From Mesorhizobium sp. C432A (GTDB lineage Bacteria > Pseudomonadota > Alphaproteobacteria > Rhizobiales > Rhizobiaceae), in contig NZ_CP100470.1 in assembly GCF_030323145.1 (NCBI RefSeq), positions 5,559,001 to 5,623,000 of the forward strand: a DNA stretch of 64,000 nt, given 5' to 3'. Below the pieces are notes generated by a model. The model made no database searches and was not told where the DNA came from. It worked only from the letters and a program-made list of their open reading frames with translations. Made by a program: the position numbers and the translations under genes. This document shows positions 56,028-64,000 of the stretch, piece after piece (the stretch's first letter is position 1; each line of letters opens with the position of its first letter).

Positions 56028-57251
56028 ATGCAAAACCCATACTCGGAAATCTTTCGTGCCCCTGGAGCCAAGGGGTTTGCCGCCGCGGGCTTCCTCGCGC
56101 GGCTGCCGATCGCCATGGCGCCGATCGGCATCGTGGCCATGCTGTCGCAGACACGTGGCGAATACTGGCTGGCGGGAGCTGTCTCGGCGACGTTCGCGCT
56201 GAGCAACGCTTTCGTGGCGCCGCAGATATCACGGCTGGTCGATCGCCTCGGCCAGACGCGGATCGTGGTTCCGACCACCATCCTCACCGTGCTCGCCTTC
56301 GCGGTGCTGATTGCCGCAGCCAATCAGGACTGGCCGGTGTGGACGCTGTTTGTGTCGGCACTGGCGGCCGCCGCCATGCCCAGCATGCCGGCGATGGTGC
56401 GCGCGCGCTGGACCGAGATTTTTCGCGGCCGGCCGCAGATGAACACCGCATTCGCCTTCGAATCGGCGGCGGACGAACTCGTCTACATTGCAGGCGCATC
56501 GCTGTCGGTGGGCTTGAGTGCCGCTCTGTTCCCGGAAGCCGGTGTCCTGGTCAGCACGCTATTCCTCGCCCTTGGCTCGGCAGCCTTCATCCTGCAGCGT
56601 TCGACCGAACCACAAGTGCGGCCGGTGAATCATGTCTCGAGCGGCTCGGCAATCCGGCTCAGGCCGGTGCAGATCATCACCTTCGCCCTGATCTTCGTCG
56701 GCGCCACCTTCGCGACGACGGAAGTGAGCACGGTGGCGATCACCAAGGAACTCGGCCAGCCGGGCGCCGCCAGCCTCGTCATCGGCGTCTATGCGCTGGG
56801 ATCGTTCGTGCTCGGCCTCGTCGTCGGTGCGCTCAACCTGAAAGCGCCGCTGCAGCGCCAGTTGGCCCTCGCGGTCGCCCTCGTTGCGCTCGGCACATTG
56901 CTGCCGCTCACCGCCGACACGGTGCCGCTGCTGGCGCTGACCGTTTTCATCAGCGGCGTGGCGATCTCGCCAACCTTCATCACCGCCTTCGGCCTGATCG
57001 AACGCCACGTGCCGGAAGCGATGCTGACCGAAGGCATCACCTGGGTGATGACCGGCATCGGCATCGGCATGGCGCTGGGTTCGTTTGCCGCCGGCGCGGT
57101 GGTGGATGAGTTCGGCGCCAGGAACGGGTTCTGGGTCTCGGTGGTTTCAGGCACTATCGCACTGGTCACGGTGTTGGTGGGCCAGCGCAGCCTGGCCACC
57201 CGCGCCTGCGAGCTGGACGGCTGCGGTGCAGCCGCCGTTCCCGCGGAATAA
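56028..57251 (+). CDS. MFS transporter
   Basis: 407 residues, twelve spans. It has 'APGAKGFAAAGFLARLPIAMAPIGIVAML' at the start, the loop 'SRLVDRLGQTRIVV' between spans 2 and 3 and 'LIERHVPEAMLTEGITWVMTGIGIGMALGSFAAG' near the end, typical of small-molecule or drug efflux carriers related to the YcaD/sugar-efflux type. ATG at 56028 with GAGGA upstream. Divergent from its probable repressor. Confidence 0.92.
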   Translation: MQNPYSEIFRAPGAKGFAAAGFLARLPIAMAPIGIVAMLSQTRGEYWLAGAVSATFALSNAFVAPQISRLVDRLGQTRIVVPTTILTVLAFAVLIAAANQDWPVWTLFVSALAAAAMPSMPAMVRARWTEIFRGRPQMNTAFAFESAADELVYIAGASLSVGLSAALFPEAGVLVSTLFLALGSAAFILQRSTEPQVRPVNHVSSGSAIRLRPVQIITFALIFVGATFATTEVSTVAITKELGQPGAASLVIGVYALGSFVLGLVVGALNLKAPLQRQLALAVALVALGTLLPLTADTVPLLALTVFISGVAISPTFITAFGLIERHVPEAMLTEGITWVMTGIGIGMALGSFAAGAVVDEFGARNGFWVSVVSGTIALVTVLVGQRSLATRACELDGCGAAAVPAE

Positions 57252-57313
57252 ACGCACAAGCGTCCGGTCGGGAACGCGGATCGGACGCAGCTTCTCCAAA
57301 GGAGCGCGGCTCC

Positions 57314-57736
57314 CTACGACTGTTCAAGCCTCTTGCGGATCTCGTTTCCATCGAGAACGACAACAGGACTTCCCAGTGTCTCAACCATATCCGGGTTCAG
57401 ATGGGGTATGGTTTCAGCGCGCCCGACCATCGGCGGACATTCTCCGGCGCAATACACGACCGAGCTGGTGACACGCAGGATTTTCCACAGCGCTTCGTAG
57501 AGGCGCGGATCATCGGGCGGCCGCGCGACGGTGAAGCCTGAACATCGCGAGGCATCGCCGGGGTCGAAATTGAGATAGAGGTCGGCCGACGACGCATCGT
57601 CATAGGCGACGACCCAGCAGGTGAATTCAGGTTCACGCCTGGTGACGAACGGCGCGAAGGCATCCTCGACGATCGATGTGGGGAAGTAGCTCTCTTCGCC
57701 ATCTTCAAAGCAATTGAGATAGGCCTCGAAGCTCAT
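57314..57736 (-). CDS. Hypothetical protein
   Basis: 140 residues, soluble, acidic: MSFEAYLNCFEDGEESYFPT, 'EFTCWVVAYDDASSADLYLNFDPG', 'RCSGFTVARPPDDPRLYEALWKILRV'. I recall similar short proteins in rhizobia and among immunity-like proteins, but assign no family. It lies 17 bp after the ribB stop on the same strand and could be cotranscribed. Confidence 0.75.
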   Translation of the reverse strand: MSFEAYLNCFEDGEESYFPTSIVEDAFAPFVTRREPEFTCWVVAYDDASSADLYLNFDPGDASRCSGFTVARPPDDPRLYEALWKILRVTSSVVYCAGECPPMVGRAETIPHLNPDMVETLGSPVVVLDGNEIRKRLEQS

Positions 57737-57753
57737 CCGACCGCCCCTGTCCC

Positions 57754-58854
57754 CTAGAAAATCTCGGTCTTGGCGATATGAATGCCAAAGCCCTCAAGCC
57801 CGACATAGTGGCGTTCGCGCGAGGCGATCAAATTGATCGAGGAGATGCCGAGATCCTTGAGAATCTGCGCGCCGAGGCCGATTTCTCGCCACTCGTTCTC
57901 ACGGCGGCGGGCCTCTTCGTGGTCCTCACGGTCGGCACTCATCGGCCGGTTGCGCTCCTGATGGGCGACGCCGACCGAACCCTCTCGGAGGTAAACGATG
58001 ACGCCGCGCTTGCGTTCGCCCATCGCCTTCATAATGGCGTCGAGCCGGTGGCTGGTGCCGAACACGTCGGTCACCACATCCTCCGAATGCAGCCGCACCG
58101 GCACGTCCTCGCCGTCACGGATGTCGCCGAAAACGACCGCGACATGGTGCATGGAATCCCAGGGCAGCGTGTAGGTAAAGACCTGTGCCTTGCCGCCGAG
58201 TGTGTCGATTTCGGAGCAGGCGACGCGTTCGACCAGCGTTTCCTTGCGCTGCCGGTAGGCGATGAGGTCGGCGACCGAGACCTGCTTGAGGCCGTGTTCC
58301 TCGGCAAAGCTCGCAACCTGCGGGCCGCGCTTGACGGTGCCGTCGTCATTGACCAGCTCCGAGATCACGCCAACCGGCGGCAGGCCGGCAAGTCTGCACA
58401 GGTCGACGGCGGCTTCGGTATGGCCCGAACGCATCAGCACGCCGCCTTCCCTCGCGATCAGTGGAAAAATGTGGCCGGGCCGCACGAAATCCGAACCGCC
58501 GACATTGCCGTTGGCCAGGTTGCGCACGGTCAGCGTGCGGTCCTCGGCCGAAATGCCGGTGGTGGTGCCATGCTTGAAATCGACGCTGACGGTAAAGGCC
58601 GTGGTGTGGGCGGAATCATTGTCGGCGACCATCGGCTGCAGATTGAGCCGCTTGGCCTCCTCGCGCGGCATCGGCGTGCAGACGATGCCGGAGGTGTGAC
58701 GGATGATGAAGGCCATTTTCTCCGGGCTGCAATGCACGGCGGCAACGATCAGGTCGCCCTCGTTCTCACGCCCGTCATCGTCCATGACGACGACGATCTC
58801 GCCGCGCTCGAAGGCGCGGATGGCTTCGACGATTTTCTTCTGATCGTATGGCAT
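57754..58854 (-). CDS. ribB: 3,4-dihydroxy-2-butanone 4-phosphate synthase with degenerate GTP cyclohydrolase II domain
   Basis: 366 residues. The N-terminal RibB domain is intact: 'VVVMDDDGRENEGDLIVAA', 'TPMPREEAKRL', 'TTTGISAEDR', 'GHIFPLIAREGGVLMRSGHTEAAVDL'. It makes the four-carbon unit of riboflavin from ribulose 5-phosphate. The C-terminal GCHII-like domain (about 210-366) reads 'VRLHSEDVVTDVFGTSHRLD' where RibA has SECLTGDVFGSxRCDCG. All three zinc Cys are missing, so it should not hydrolyse GTP. Confidence 0.93.
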   Translation of the reverse strand: MPYDQKKIVEAIRAFERGEIVVVMDDDGRENEGDLIVAAVHCSPEKMAFIIRHTSGIVCTPMPREEAKRLNLQPMVADNDSAHTTAFTVSVDFKHGTTTGISAEDRTLTVRNLANGNVGGSDFVRPGHIFPLIAREGGVLMRSGHTEAAVDLCRLAGLPPVGVISELVNDDGTVKRGPQVASFAEEHGLKQVSVADLIAYRQRKETLVERVACSEIDTLGGKAQVFTYTLPWDSMHHVAVVFGDIRDGEDVPVRLHSEDVVTDVFGTSHRLDAIMKAMGERKRGVIVYLREGSVGVAHQERNRPMSADREDHEEARRRENEWREIGLGAQILKDLGISSINLIASRERHYVGLEGFGIHIAKTEIF

Positions 58855-58870
58855 TGGCTCGCTTCGCTCG

Positions 58871-58953
58871 CAGGGAATAGGGGTTGGGCAGTAGGAGTTA
58901 GGGAAGGAAGGATGGGCTGGCCTATTGCCTAATCCCTACTGCCTAATCCCTGG
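58871..58953. repeat. Imperfect inverted repeat overlapping the aroC 3' end
   Basis: Left arm 58871-58903 and right arm 58921-58953 are partly complementary (CAGGGA-TAGG and CAGTAGG blocks). The right arm has an internal direct repeat TGCCTAATCCCT (58926-58937, 58940-58951). The aroC stop codon lies inside the right arm. Confidence 0.65.
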
Positions 58954-60044
58954 CCTGTCTGTCCCCGGTGCCGGAGATAATGGTCGGCGACGGCACAGGC
59001 AACCATGGCTTCGCCGATCGGCACGGCACGGATGCCGACGCAGGGATCGTGGCGGCCCTTGGTCATGACGTCGACGTCGTTGCCGTCCTTGTCGATGGAT
59101 TTGCGCGGCGTCAGGATCGACGAGGTCGGCTTGACGGCGAAGCGGGCGACGATCGCCTGGCCGGTCGAGATGCCGCCCAGAATGCCGCCGGCATTGTTGG
59201 ACAGGAAGACCGGCTTGCCGTCATTGCCGATGCGCATCTCGTCGGCATTCTGTTCGCCGGTAATGCGGGCGGCTTCAAAACCGTTGCCGATCTCGACGCC
59301 CTTGACGGCGTTGATCGACATCAGGCCGGACGCGATGTCCTGGTCGAGCTTGGCGTAGATCGGCGCGCCAAGGCCGGCGGGCACGCCGTCAGCGACGATC
59401 TCGATCACCGCGCCGACCGAGGAGCCGGACTTGCGGATGCCGTCGAGATAGCTGGTGAAGACCGGAACGGAGGCCGGATCGGGGGTGAAGAACGGGTTTT
59501 CGACGTCACCGATGAAATTCCAGTTCCAGTTGGCGCGGTCGATCGATTTTTCGCCCATCGAGACCAGCGCGCCGCGCACCACCATTCCGGGCACCACCTT
59601 ACGGGCGAGCGCGCCGGCGGCCACACGCGCGGCCGTCTCGCGCGCCGAGGAACGACCGCCGCCGCGATGGTCGCGCAGGCCGTATTTGACTTCATAGGTG
59701 TAGTCGGCGTGGCCGGGACGGTACTGGCGGGCAATCTCGCCATAGTCCTTGGAGCGCTGGTCGACATTCTCGATCAGCATCGAGACCGGCGTGCCGGTGG
59801 TGATCATCGTCTCGCCGTCCTCGTCGAGGATGAAGCCGGACAGCACCTTCACCTCGTCCGGCTCGCGGCGCTGGGTCACAAAACGTGACTGGCCGGGACG
59901 GCGCTTGTCGAGTTCGGCCTGGATTTCGGCCCGTGTGAAGCGGATCCCGGGCGGGCAGCCGTCGACGACACAGCCGAGCGACGGGCCATGGCTTTCGCCC
60001 CAGGTGGTGACGCGGAACAGATGGCCGAACGTGTTGTGAGACAT
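58929..60044 (-). CDS. aroC: Chorismate synthase
   Basis: 371 residues, last step of the shikimate pathway (EPSP to chorismate, FMN-dependent). Motifs: '[24 protein letters not shown]', '[21 protein letters not shown]' and '[14 protein letters not shown]'. The last six residues (GLGSRD) come from an inverted-repeat arm rather than conserved protein. Confidence 0.96.
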   Translation of the reverse strand: MSHNTFGHLFRVTTWGESHGPSLGCVVDGCPPGIRFTRAEIQAELDKRRPGQSRFVTQRREPDEVKVLSGFILDEDGETMITTGTPVSMLIENVDQRSKDYGEIARQYRPGHADYTYEVKYGLRDHRGGGRSSARETAARVAAGALARKVVPGMVVRGALVSMGEKSIDRANWNWNFIGDVENPFFTPDPASVPVFTSYLDGIRKSGSSVGAVIEIVADGVPAGLGAPIYAKLDQDIASGLMSINAVKGVEIGNGFEAARITGEQNADEMRIGNDGKPVFLSNNAGGILGGISTGQAIVARFAVKPTSSILTPRKSIDKDGNDVDVMTKGRHDPCVGIRAVPIGEAMVACAVADHYLRHRGQTGQGLGSRD

Positions 60045-60227
60045 GAATTTTAGCCCTGCCCGGCAGCGGACCGGATCAAAGGTGCGTTCTATTGGCGTTT
60101 TCCACAGCGGTCAAACTGTGATCCGGCGGTTTTAGTTTTGACACATTCGGTTGGTTTCTGCTCTCTTCCATCCGCCCGTTGAAAGCTCGCCGCCATCCGT
60201 GCAGGCGCAATGACAAAGAGGACGACG

Positions 60228-60482
60228 ATGCGTACCCTGATTGGCGCTGCTGCCGCCATGTTGCTGATTTCCACCGCCGCCTATGCCGGCCAGACCGAAG
60301 GCCTGATCAAGAAGGTCGACAAGGACGCGCTGACGCTGACGCTGGAGGACGGCAAGTCCTTCAAGCTCAACGCCGAGACCGATCTCGATTCGCTGAAGCC
60401 GGGCATGGATATCGTCATTGCCTATGACGTGACGAATGGCGAGAACGTCGTCACCGACATGGAACTGCCCGACACCGAGTAA
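60228..60482 (+). CDS. Exported DUF1344 protein
   Basis: 84 residues. A signal peptide (MRTLIGAAAAMLLISTAAYA) is followed by a small beta-barrel-like domain 'GLIKKVDKDALTLTLEDGKSFKLNAETDLDSLKPGMDIVIAYDV'. DUF1344 is a rhizobial family of unknown role. The ATG at 60228 has AGAGGA upstream; one six codons earlier is less likely. Confidence 0.88.
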   Translation: MRTLIGAAAAMLLISTAAYAGQTEGLIKKVDKDALTLTLEDGKSFKLNAETDLDSLKPGMDIVIAYDVTNGENVVTDMELPDTE

Positions 60483-60531
60483 CACCGACGCCGAACAGGG
60501 TCTTGCCGCTCGGCGGAGCCCTGCCCGGATA

Positions 60532-60555
60532 AACAGGACGGTCGTCCTGTTTTTA
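60532..60555 (+). terminator. Rho-independent terminator
   Basis: 10-bp stem AAACAGGACG/CGTCCTGTTT with a 2-nt nominal loop and five T (60551-60555), 49 bp after the DUF1344 stop. The stem also ends 11 bp from the next gene's stop, so it may serve both. Confidence 0.85.
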
Positions 60556-60566
60556 TCTGCTCGAAC

Positions 60567-61154
60567 CTAAAGCCAATCCAGACGCCCGTCCTGCAGCCTG
60601 AGCACCCGGTCCTGCCGCACTTCCAGGTTTGCCGCTTCATGTTCGGAAACACCTTCGACCATCCGAAACAGAGTCCGCACGACGCCACCATGCGTGACGC
60701 AGACCGTCTGGCGGTCGAGCGCCTCGAACCACGGCTTCACCCGTTCGAGCAGCATCTGGTAGCTTTCGGCGCCCTCGCCCGGCGGCTGGAAATTCCATTT
60801 GTTGCGTCGTCGCGCCTTCGCCGAGCCCGGCATTCGCGCATCGAGTTCGGCATAGGTAAAGCCCTGCCAGTCGCCAAAGTGCACCTCGACCAGACGCGGG
60901 TCGGTGCGGTAGGCATCGGGATCGAGTTGCATCGCCAAGCGTAGCCGCTGCATCGTCTCGCGCGTCCGCTTCATCGGGCTGGCGACAAAGTCGAAATCCT
61001 CAGGGTTCTGGATCAGTTCGGCCAGCCGCCGTCCATTGCGGGTCGCCTGCTCGCGGCCGAGCGCGTTGAGATCGGTATCGGCCTGGCCCTGCAGCCGCGA
61101 CTCGGCATTCCACTGCGTCTGGCCATGGCGCACGATGTAGACGAGCGGAACCAT
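60567..61154 (-). CDS. Histidine phosphatase family protein (GpmB-like)
   Basis: 195 residues. The catalytic RHG is in 'VYIVRHGQTQWNAESRLQGQADTDLN', the second His in 'VCVTHGGVVRTLF' and the acid-base Glu in 'LVEVHFGDWQG'. It may act on phosphoglycerate or another phosphoester. Confidence 0.92.
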   Translation of the reverse strand: MVPLVYIVRHGQTQWNAESRLQGQADTDLNALGREQATRNGRRLAELIQNPEDFDFVASPMKRTRETMQRLRLAMQLDPDAYRTDPRLVEVHFGDWQGFTYAELDARMPGSAKARRRNKWNFQPPGEGAESYQMLLERVKPWFEALDRQTVCVTHGGVVRTLFRMVEGVSEHEAANLEVRQDRVLRLQDGRLDWL

Positions 61155-61200
61155 CGGGTCTTCCGGAAATCAGGACAGGCAGGCGGAAACCGCGGCAGAA

Positions 61201-62022
61201 CTATTCCTTGACGGTCGAAATATCCGGCGCGTCGACCGCCTTCATGCCGACGACGTGATAGCCGGAATCGACATGGTGCACCTCGCCGGTGACGCCACGC
61301 GACAGGTCCGACAGGAAATACACGGCGGAATCGCCGACTTCTTCCTGGGTGACGGTCTGCTTCAGCGGCGAATTGTATTCGTTCCACTTGAGGATGTAGC
61401 GGAAGTCGCCGATGCCCGAAGCAGCCAAGGTCTTGATCGGCCCGGCCGAGATGGCGTTGACGCGGATCTTCTTGCCGCCGAGGTCGACGGCGAGATAGCG
61501 CACGCTGGCTTCCAGCGCGGCCTTGGCGACACCCATGACGTTGTAATGCGGCATGACCTTTTCAGCGCCATAATAGGTCAGCGTCAGCAGCGAGCCGCCA
61601 TCGGTCATCAGCGCTTCGGCGCGCTTGGCGATGGTGGTGAAGGAATAGACCGAAATGTCCATGGTGCGCAGGAAATTGTCGCGCGTCGTCTCGACATAGC
61701 GTCCGGTCAACTCGTCCTTGTCGGAAAAGGCGATGGCATGGACGAGGAAGTCGAGCTTGCCGTCCCAATGCCTGGCGACATTGGCAAACACGTCGTCGAG
61801 GCTCGCCGGATCAGTGACATCGCAATGACCGGCGACAAAGGCGCCCAATTCCGCAGCCAGCGGCTCGACGCGCTTCTTGAACGCCTCGCCCTGATAGGTC
61901 AGCGCGATCTCGGCGCCATGGTCGACGCAGGCCTTGGCGATGCCGTAGGCAATCGATCTGTTGTTGGCGACGCCCAGTATAAGCCCGCGCTTGCCGGCCA
62001 TTAGGCCCTGTCCACCCGCCAT
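61201..62022 (-). CDS. fabI: Enoyl-[acyl-carrier-protein] reductase FabI
   Basis: 273 residues of the SDR superfamily. 'GLILGVANNRSIAYGIAKA' is the FabI nucleotide-binding loop, and the Tyr-x6-Lys pair is in 'YNVMGVAKAALEASVRYLA'; 'GPIKTLAASGIGDF' is the substrate loop. It reduces enoyl-ACP in fatty-acid elongation. ATG at 62022 with GGAGAG; MAGKRG seven codons later is possible. The next gene (phosphatase) follows by 46 bp. Confidence 0.95.
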   Translation of the reverse strand: MAGGQGLMAGKRGLILGVANNRSIAYGIAKACVDHGAEIALTYQGEAFKKRVEPLAAELGAFVAGHCDVTDPASLDDVFANVARHWDGKLDFLVHAIAFSDKDELTGRYVETTRDNFLRTMDISVYSFTTIAKRAEALMTDGGSLLTLTYYGAEKVMPHYNVMGVAKAALEASVRYLAVDLGGKKIRVNAISAGPIKTLAASGIGDFRYILKWNEYNSPLKQTVTQEEVGDSAVYFLSDLSRGVTGEVHHVDSGYHVVGMKAVDAPDISTVKE

Positions 62023-62240
62023 GTCAGCGCTCTCCGAAAGGTTTTCTGCTTTGGAGTGCCTATCGCACACGCAGAAAGGCGCATCAAGCACAGACGGGGC
62101 GCGCGTTCAATTCAGACACTCGGCGTGACAACGAATGGGGATAATAAGGTTGTTGTGAGATTCGAACGCCTCACTGCGGCCAGCGCGCCTTGACGGCCCA
62201 GGCCGGGCAGCCGAATCGGCTGGCCGGCACCGCATCGGCC

Positions 62241-62975
62241 CTATCCAGCCATTTTGCGCCAAGGAATGAGCATTCCCACCTGCTTGCGGTAGAGGCGGTA
62301 CTGATCGCCAAACATCGCGACGAGATCGCGTTCCTCGAGGAAGATGCCGAGCAGGATGTAGCCGGTGCTGCCCGCCGCGAACAGAAGATGGCCCCATGTC
62401 ATCGACGGCGTCGCCCAGAAGGCCAGGAGAAAGCCGACATAGAGCGGGTGCCGGACCCATTTGTAGAACAGCGGCGTCCTGAACACGGGCGGCGCCGGTT
62501 CGCTCTTGCGCAAAGCGGCGAGAACCTGGCGCAAGCCGAACAGTTCGAAATGGTTGATCAGAAAGGTGCTGGTCAACAATACCGCCCAGCCGAGCCAGAA
62601 CACGCCATGGATGACGGCGACCCAGACCGGGTTCTCGACCGTCCAGACGAGACCGGGGATCGGCCGCCATTGCCAGTAGAGCAGCAGCAGGATGAGGCTG
62701 GCCAAAAGCACATAGGTGCTGCGTTCGGCCGCGTGCGGGACAATCTGTGTCCACCAGCGCTTGAAAACCGGCCGCGCCATGATGCTGTGCTGGGCGGCGA
62801 AAAGGCCGAGCAGCAGCGCATTGACGATGACGGCTTCGACCGGACTTCCAGCGACTCCGGAATCGATGGATTTCGGCACGACCATGTTGCCGACGAAACC
62901 GACCGCATAGAGAAACGAACCGAGAAAAATCAGGTATGCGGCAACGCCGTAGATAAGGGTGATTACGCCCGCCAT
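62241..62975 (-). CDS. MddA-like methanethiol S-methyltransferase / NnrU-ICMT membrane family
   Basis: 244 residues, five to six spans. The C-terminal '[31 protein letters not shown]' and '[26 protein letters not shown]' match the isoprenylcysteine-methyltransferase-type core of MddA, which makes dimethyl sulfide from methanethiol. The specificity is inferred. ATG at 62975 with GGAGGGG. Divergent from a TetR gene with operators between. Confidence 0.82.
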   Translation of the reverse strand: MAGVITLIYGVAAYLIFLGSFLYAVGFVGNMVVPKSIDSGVAGSPVEAVIVNALLLGLFAAQHSIMARPVFKRWWTQIVPHAAERSTYVLLASLILLLLYWQWRPIPGLVWTVENPVWVAVIHGVFWLGWAVLLTSTFLINHFELFGLRQVLAALRKSEPAPPVFRTPLFYKWVRHPLYVGFLLAFWATPSMTWGHLLFAAGSTGYILLGIFLEERDLVAMFGDQYRLYRKQVGMLIPWRKMAG

Positions 62976-63001
62976 GACTGCCCCTCCATGCAAGCATCAG
63001 G

Positions 63002-63078
63002 ATTCGGTCGGTCGACCGAATTCAGTGTCAAAAACCATAAATTCTCTGACGAGTCAACTTGATCGGTCGCTCGACCGA
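63002..63078. promoter_or_regulatory. Two TetR operator candidates
   Basis: 63002-63021: ATTCGGTC-GGTC-GACCGAAT. 63063-63078: TCGGTC-GCTC-GACCGA. Both share TCGGTCG-N-TCGACCGA; centres are 59 bp apart, between the methyltransferase and TetR starts. Confidence 0.8.
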
Positions 63079-63162
63079 GATAGAGTGGAGGGACGTCCAG
63101 CCCCGGACAGGAGAAGCTATGATCCGCCCAGATTGCACCGCTAACAGCGGCAGCCACGCCGC

Positions 63163-63798
63163 ATGACGGACGCTGCCGAAGCCGTTACCCCGCCGCAGAA
63201 CAAGCAAAAGCGCGACACGCGCGCCGAACTGATTTCGGCCGCCGAGTTATGCCTCCATCAAGGCGGTTATGCCGATCTGTCGACGCGCCGCGTTGCCGAG
63301 ATCGCCGGCGTTCCGCTCAGCCAGATCCATTACCATTTCGGCTCCAAGGAACGGCTGTTCCTGGCCCTGCTCGACCATCTGAACGAGGGCCTGCTGAAAC
63401 GCCAGGCGGAGACTTTTGCGGCACCGATGCCGCTGTGGCAACGCTGGGAGCGCGCTTGCGATTTCCTCGACGATGATCTGGCGTCCGGCTATGTCCGGAT
63501 CCTGCACGAGATGATCGCGGCAAGCCTGTCGAGCCCCGAGATCGCCAAGGCGGTGCGCCGCGACCTGCGCGGCTGGTTCGAACTGCTGGACGGACTGGCG
63601 CAAGAGGCGGAGCGTCGGTTCGGCGGCCTCGGGCCATTCTCCGCCGCCGAAGTAACCAGCCTGGTCAGCGCCGCATTCCTCGGCAGCGAGACGATGATCC
63701 TGCTTGAGATCGAGAGCCCGCATGTCCCGGTGCGGCAGGCGTTGCGCCGCTTCGGCGAAACCATCCGGCGGATGGAGGAAGCAGCGCCCGGCAGTTAG
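63163..63798 (+). CDS. TetR-family transcriptional regulator
   Basis: 211 residues. Helix-turn-helix 'ISAAELCLHQGGYADLSTRRVAEIAGVPLSQIHYHFGSKERLFLAL' at residues 24-69, then a helical sensor domain. It probably controls the divergent MddA-like gene through the two matching palindromes. Confidence 0.93.
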   Translation: MTDAAEAVTPPQNKQKRDTRAELISAAELCLHQGGYADLSTRRVAEIAGVPLSQIHYHFGSKERLFLALLDHLNEGLLKRQAETFAAPMPLWQRWERACDFLDDDLASGYVRILHEMIAASLSSPEIAKAVRRDLRGWFELLDGLAQEAERRFGGLGPFSAAEVTSLVSAAFLGSETMILLEIESPHVPVRQALRRFGETIRRMEEAAPGS

Positions 63799-63817
63799 CC
63801 AGCGAAGTCGAGCCGCG

Positions 63818-64000
63818 TCAGCCTTTGCGGCTGCGCATCAGCGCTTCGAGTTCGCTGTCGCCGCCTTCCGGCAGCATGATGCGGACATGGGCGTAGAGAT
63901 CGCCATGGCCGCCGGCCTTTTCCGGCAAGCCCCTGCCCTTCAGGCGCAGCACCTTATCGGAACTCGACCAAGCCGGAATGTTGACCGCCAGCCTGCCGGT
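63818..64000 (-). CDS. DnaJ-like chaperone, C-terminal end (5' part outside window)
   Basis: 60 residues in an open frame reaching the window edge: '[20 protein letters not shown]', '[20 protein letters not shown]', MLPEGG, and the stop at 63818. This is the C-terminal substrate-binding domain of DnaJ/CbpA-type proteins. No zinc-finger or J domain can be seen because the rest lies outside. Confidence 0.85.
   Translation of the reverse strand, partial: TGRLAVNIPAWSSSDKVLRLKGRGLPEKAGGHGDLYAHVRIMLPEGGDSELEALMRSRKG

Noticed and set aside
55136..57109. 657-codon plus-strand frame spanning TetR antisense and MFS in another frame
   Set aside because: Joins shadows of two real genes across their operator region.
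62107..62997. 296-codon alternative minus-strand frame over the MddA-like gene
   Set aside because: Different frame, Arg/Pro-rich and without membrane spans, whereas the 62241-62975 frame gives a clear membrane enzyme.

Overview
The window looks like chromosomal DNA of an alphaproteobacterium of the Rhizobiales, most likely Mesorhizobium or a close relative. The support is high-GC codon use, a CcrM methyltransferase, the DUF721-dsbA-smc gene order next to mutY, an aa3 oxidase operon of rhizobial layout with a CoxF-type peptide, IalB, DUF1344 and DUF2277 proteins, and intergenic palindromes of the kind I associate with Mesorhizobium. No phage, IS element, CRISPR array, rRNA or replication origin is visible. 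The genus call is inference from gene content; no database was searched.

Layout. 1-9.7 kb: end of an MBL-fold hydrolase, a DUF1499 membrane protein, an acyl-CoA ligase, an odd protein with nine acidic pentad repeats, DUF427, a polysaccharide deacetylase, a GT9 glycosyltransferase, pyruvate phosphate dikinase and a VOC protein. 9.8-11.5 kb: tRNA-Gln followed by a gene-poor stretch with a His-rich exported protein, a small membrane protein, a 24-residue membrane peptide and inverted repeats. 11.5-20.3 kb: genome maintenance (smc, dsbA-like, DUF721, mutY, ccrM) plus two HAD phosphatases. 20.3-22.7 kb: an ArsR-led six-gene run (ArsR, SRPBCC, VOC, membrane protein, two DUF1801). 22.8-33.6 kb: lipoprotein, thrC, M16 protease, GNAT, a membrane GGDEF/EAL protein, YqgE, DsbD-N-like protein, peroxiredoxin, DUF2938 and a frameshifted phosphatase.

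33.6-43 kb is one long minus-strand run: ctaC, ctaD, ctaB, a coxF-like gene, ctaG and ctaE (cytochrome oxidase subunits and assembly), then DUF983, SURF1, ispH, thrB and rnhA. A probable L,D-transpeptidase relic and a double palindrome interrupt it. 43.3-49.6 kb: IalB, YbjN, TldD, a VapBC-type toxin-antitoxin pair with a palindromic operator candidate, an RNA m5U methyltransferase, TlyA, GFA and a small exported protein under a perfect CtrA-type site. 49.7-55.2 kb: dxs, pirin, DUF2277, xseB, a histone-deacetylase-like enzyme and a membrane protein. 55.3-64 kb: a TetR/MFS pair with three near-identical operators, RibB with a degenerate GCHII half, aroC, DUF1344, a histidine phosphatase, fabI, a methyltransferase divergent from a second TetR with two matching operators, and the end of a DnaJ-like gene.

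Most of the window is core housekeeping. The less ordinary signals are regulatory palindromes (TetR sites, TA operator, CtrA box), three in-frame coding tandem repeats at protein termini, a family of intergenic palindromes, and a few broken or very short genes. I did not find a clearly new multi-gene system.
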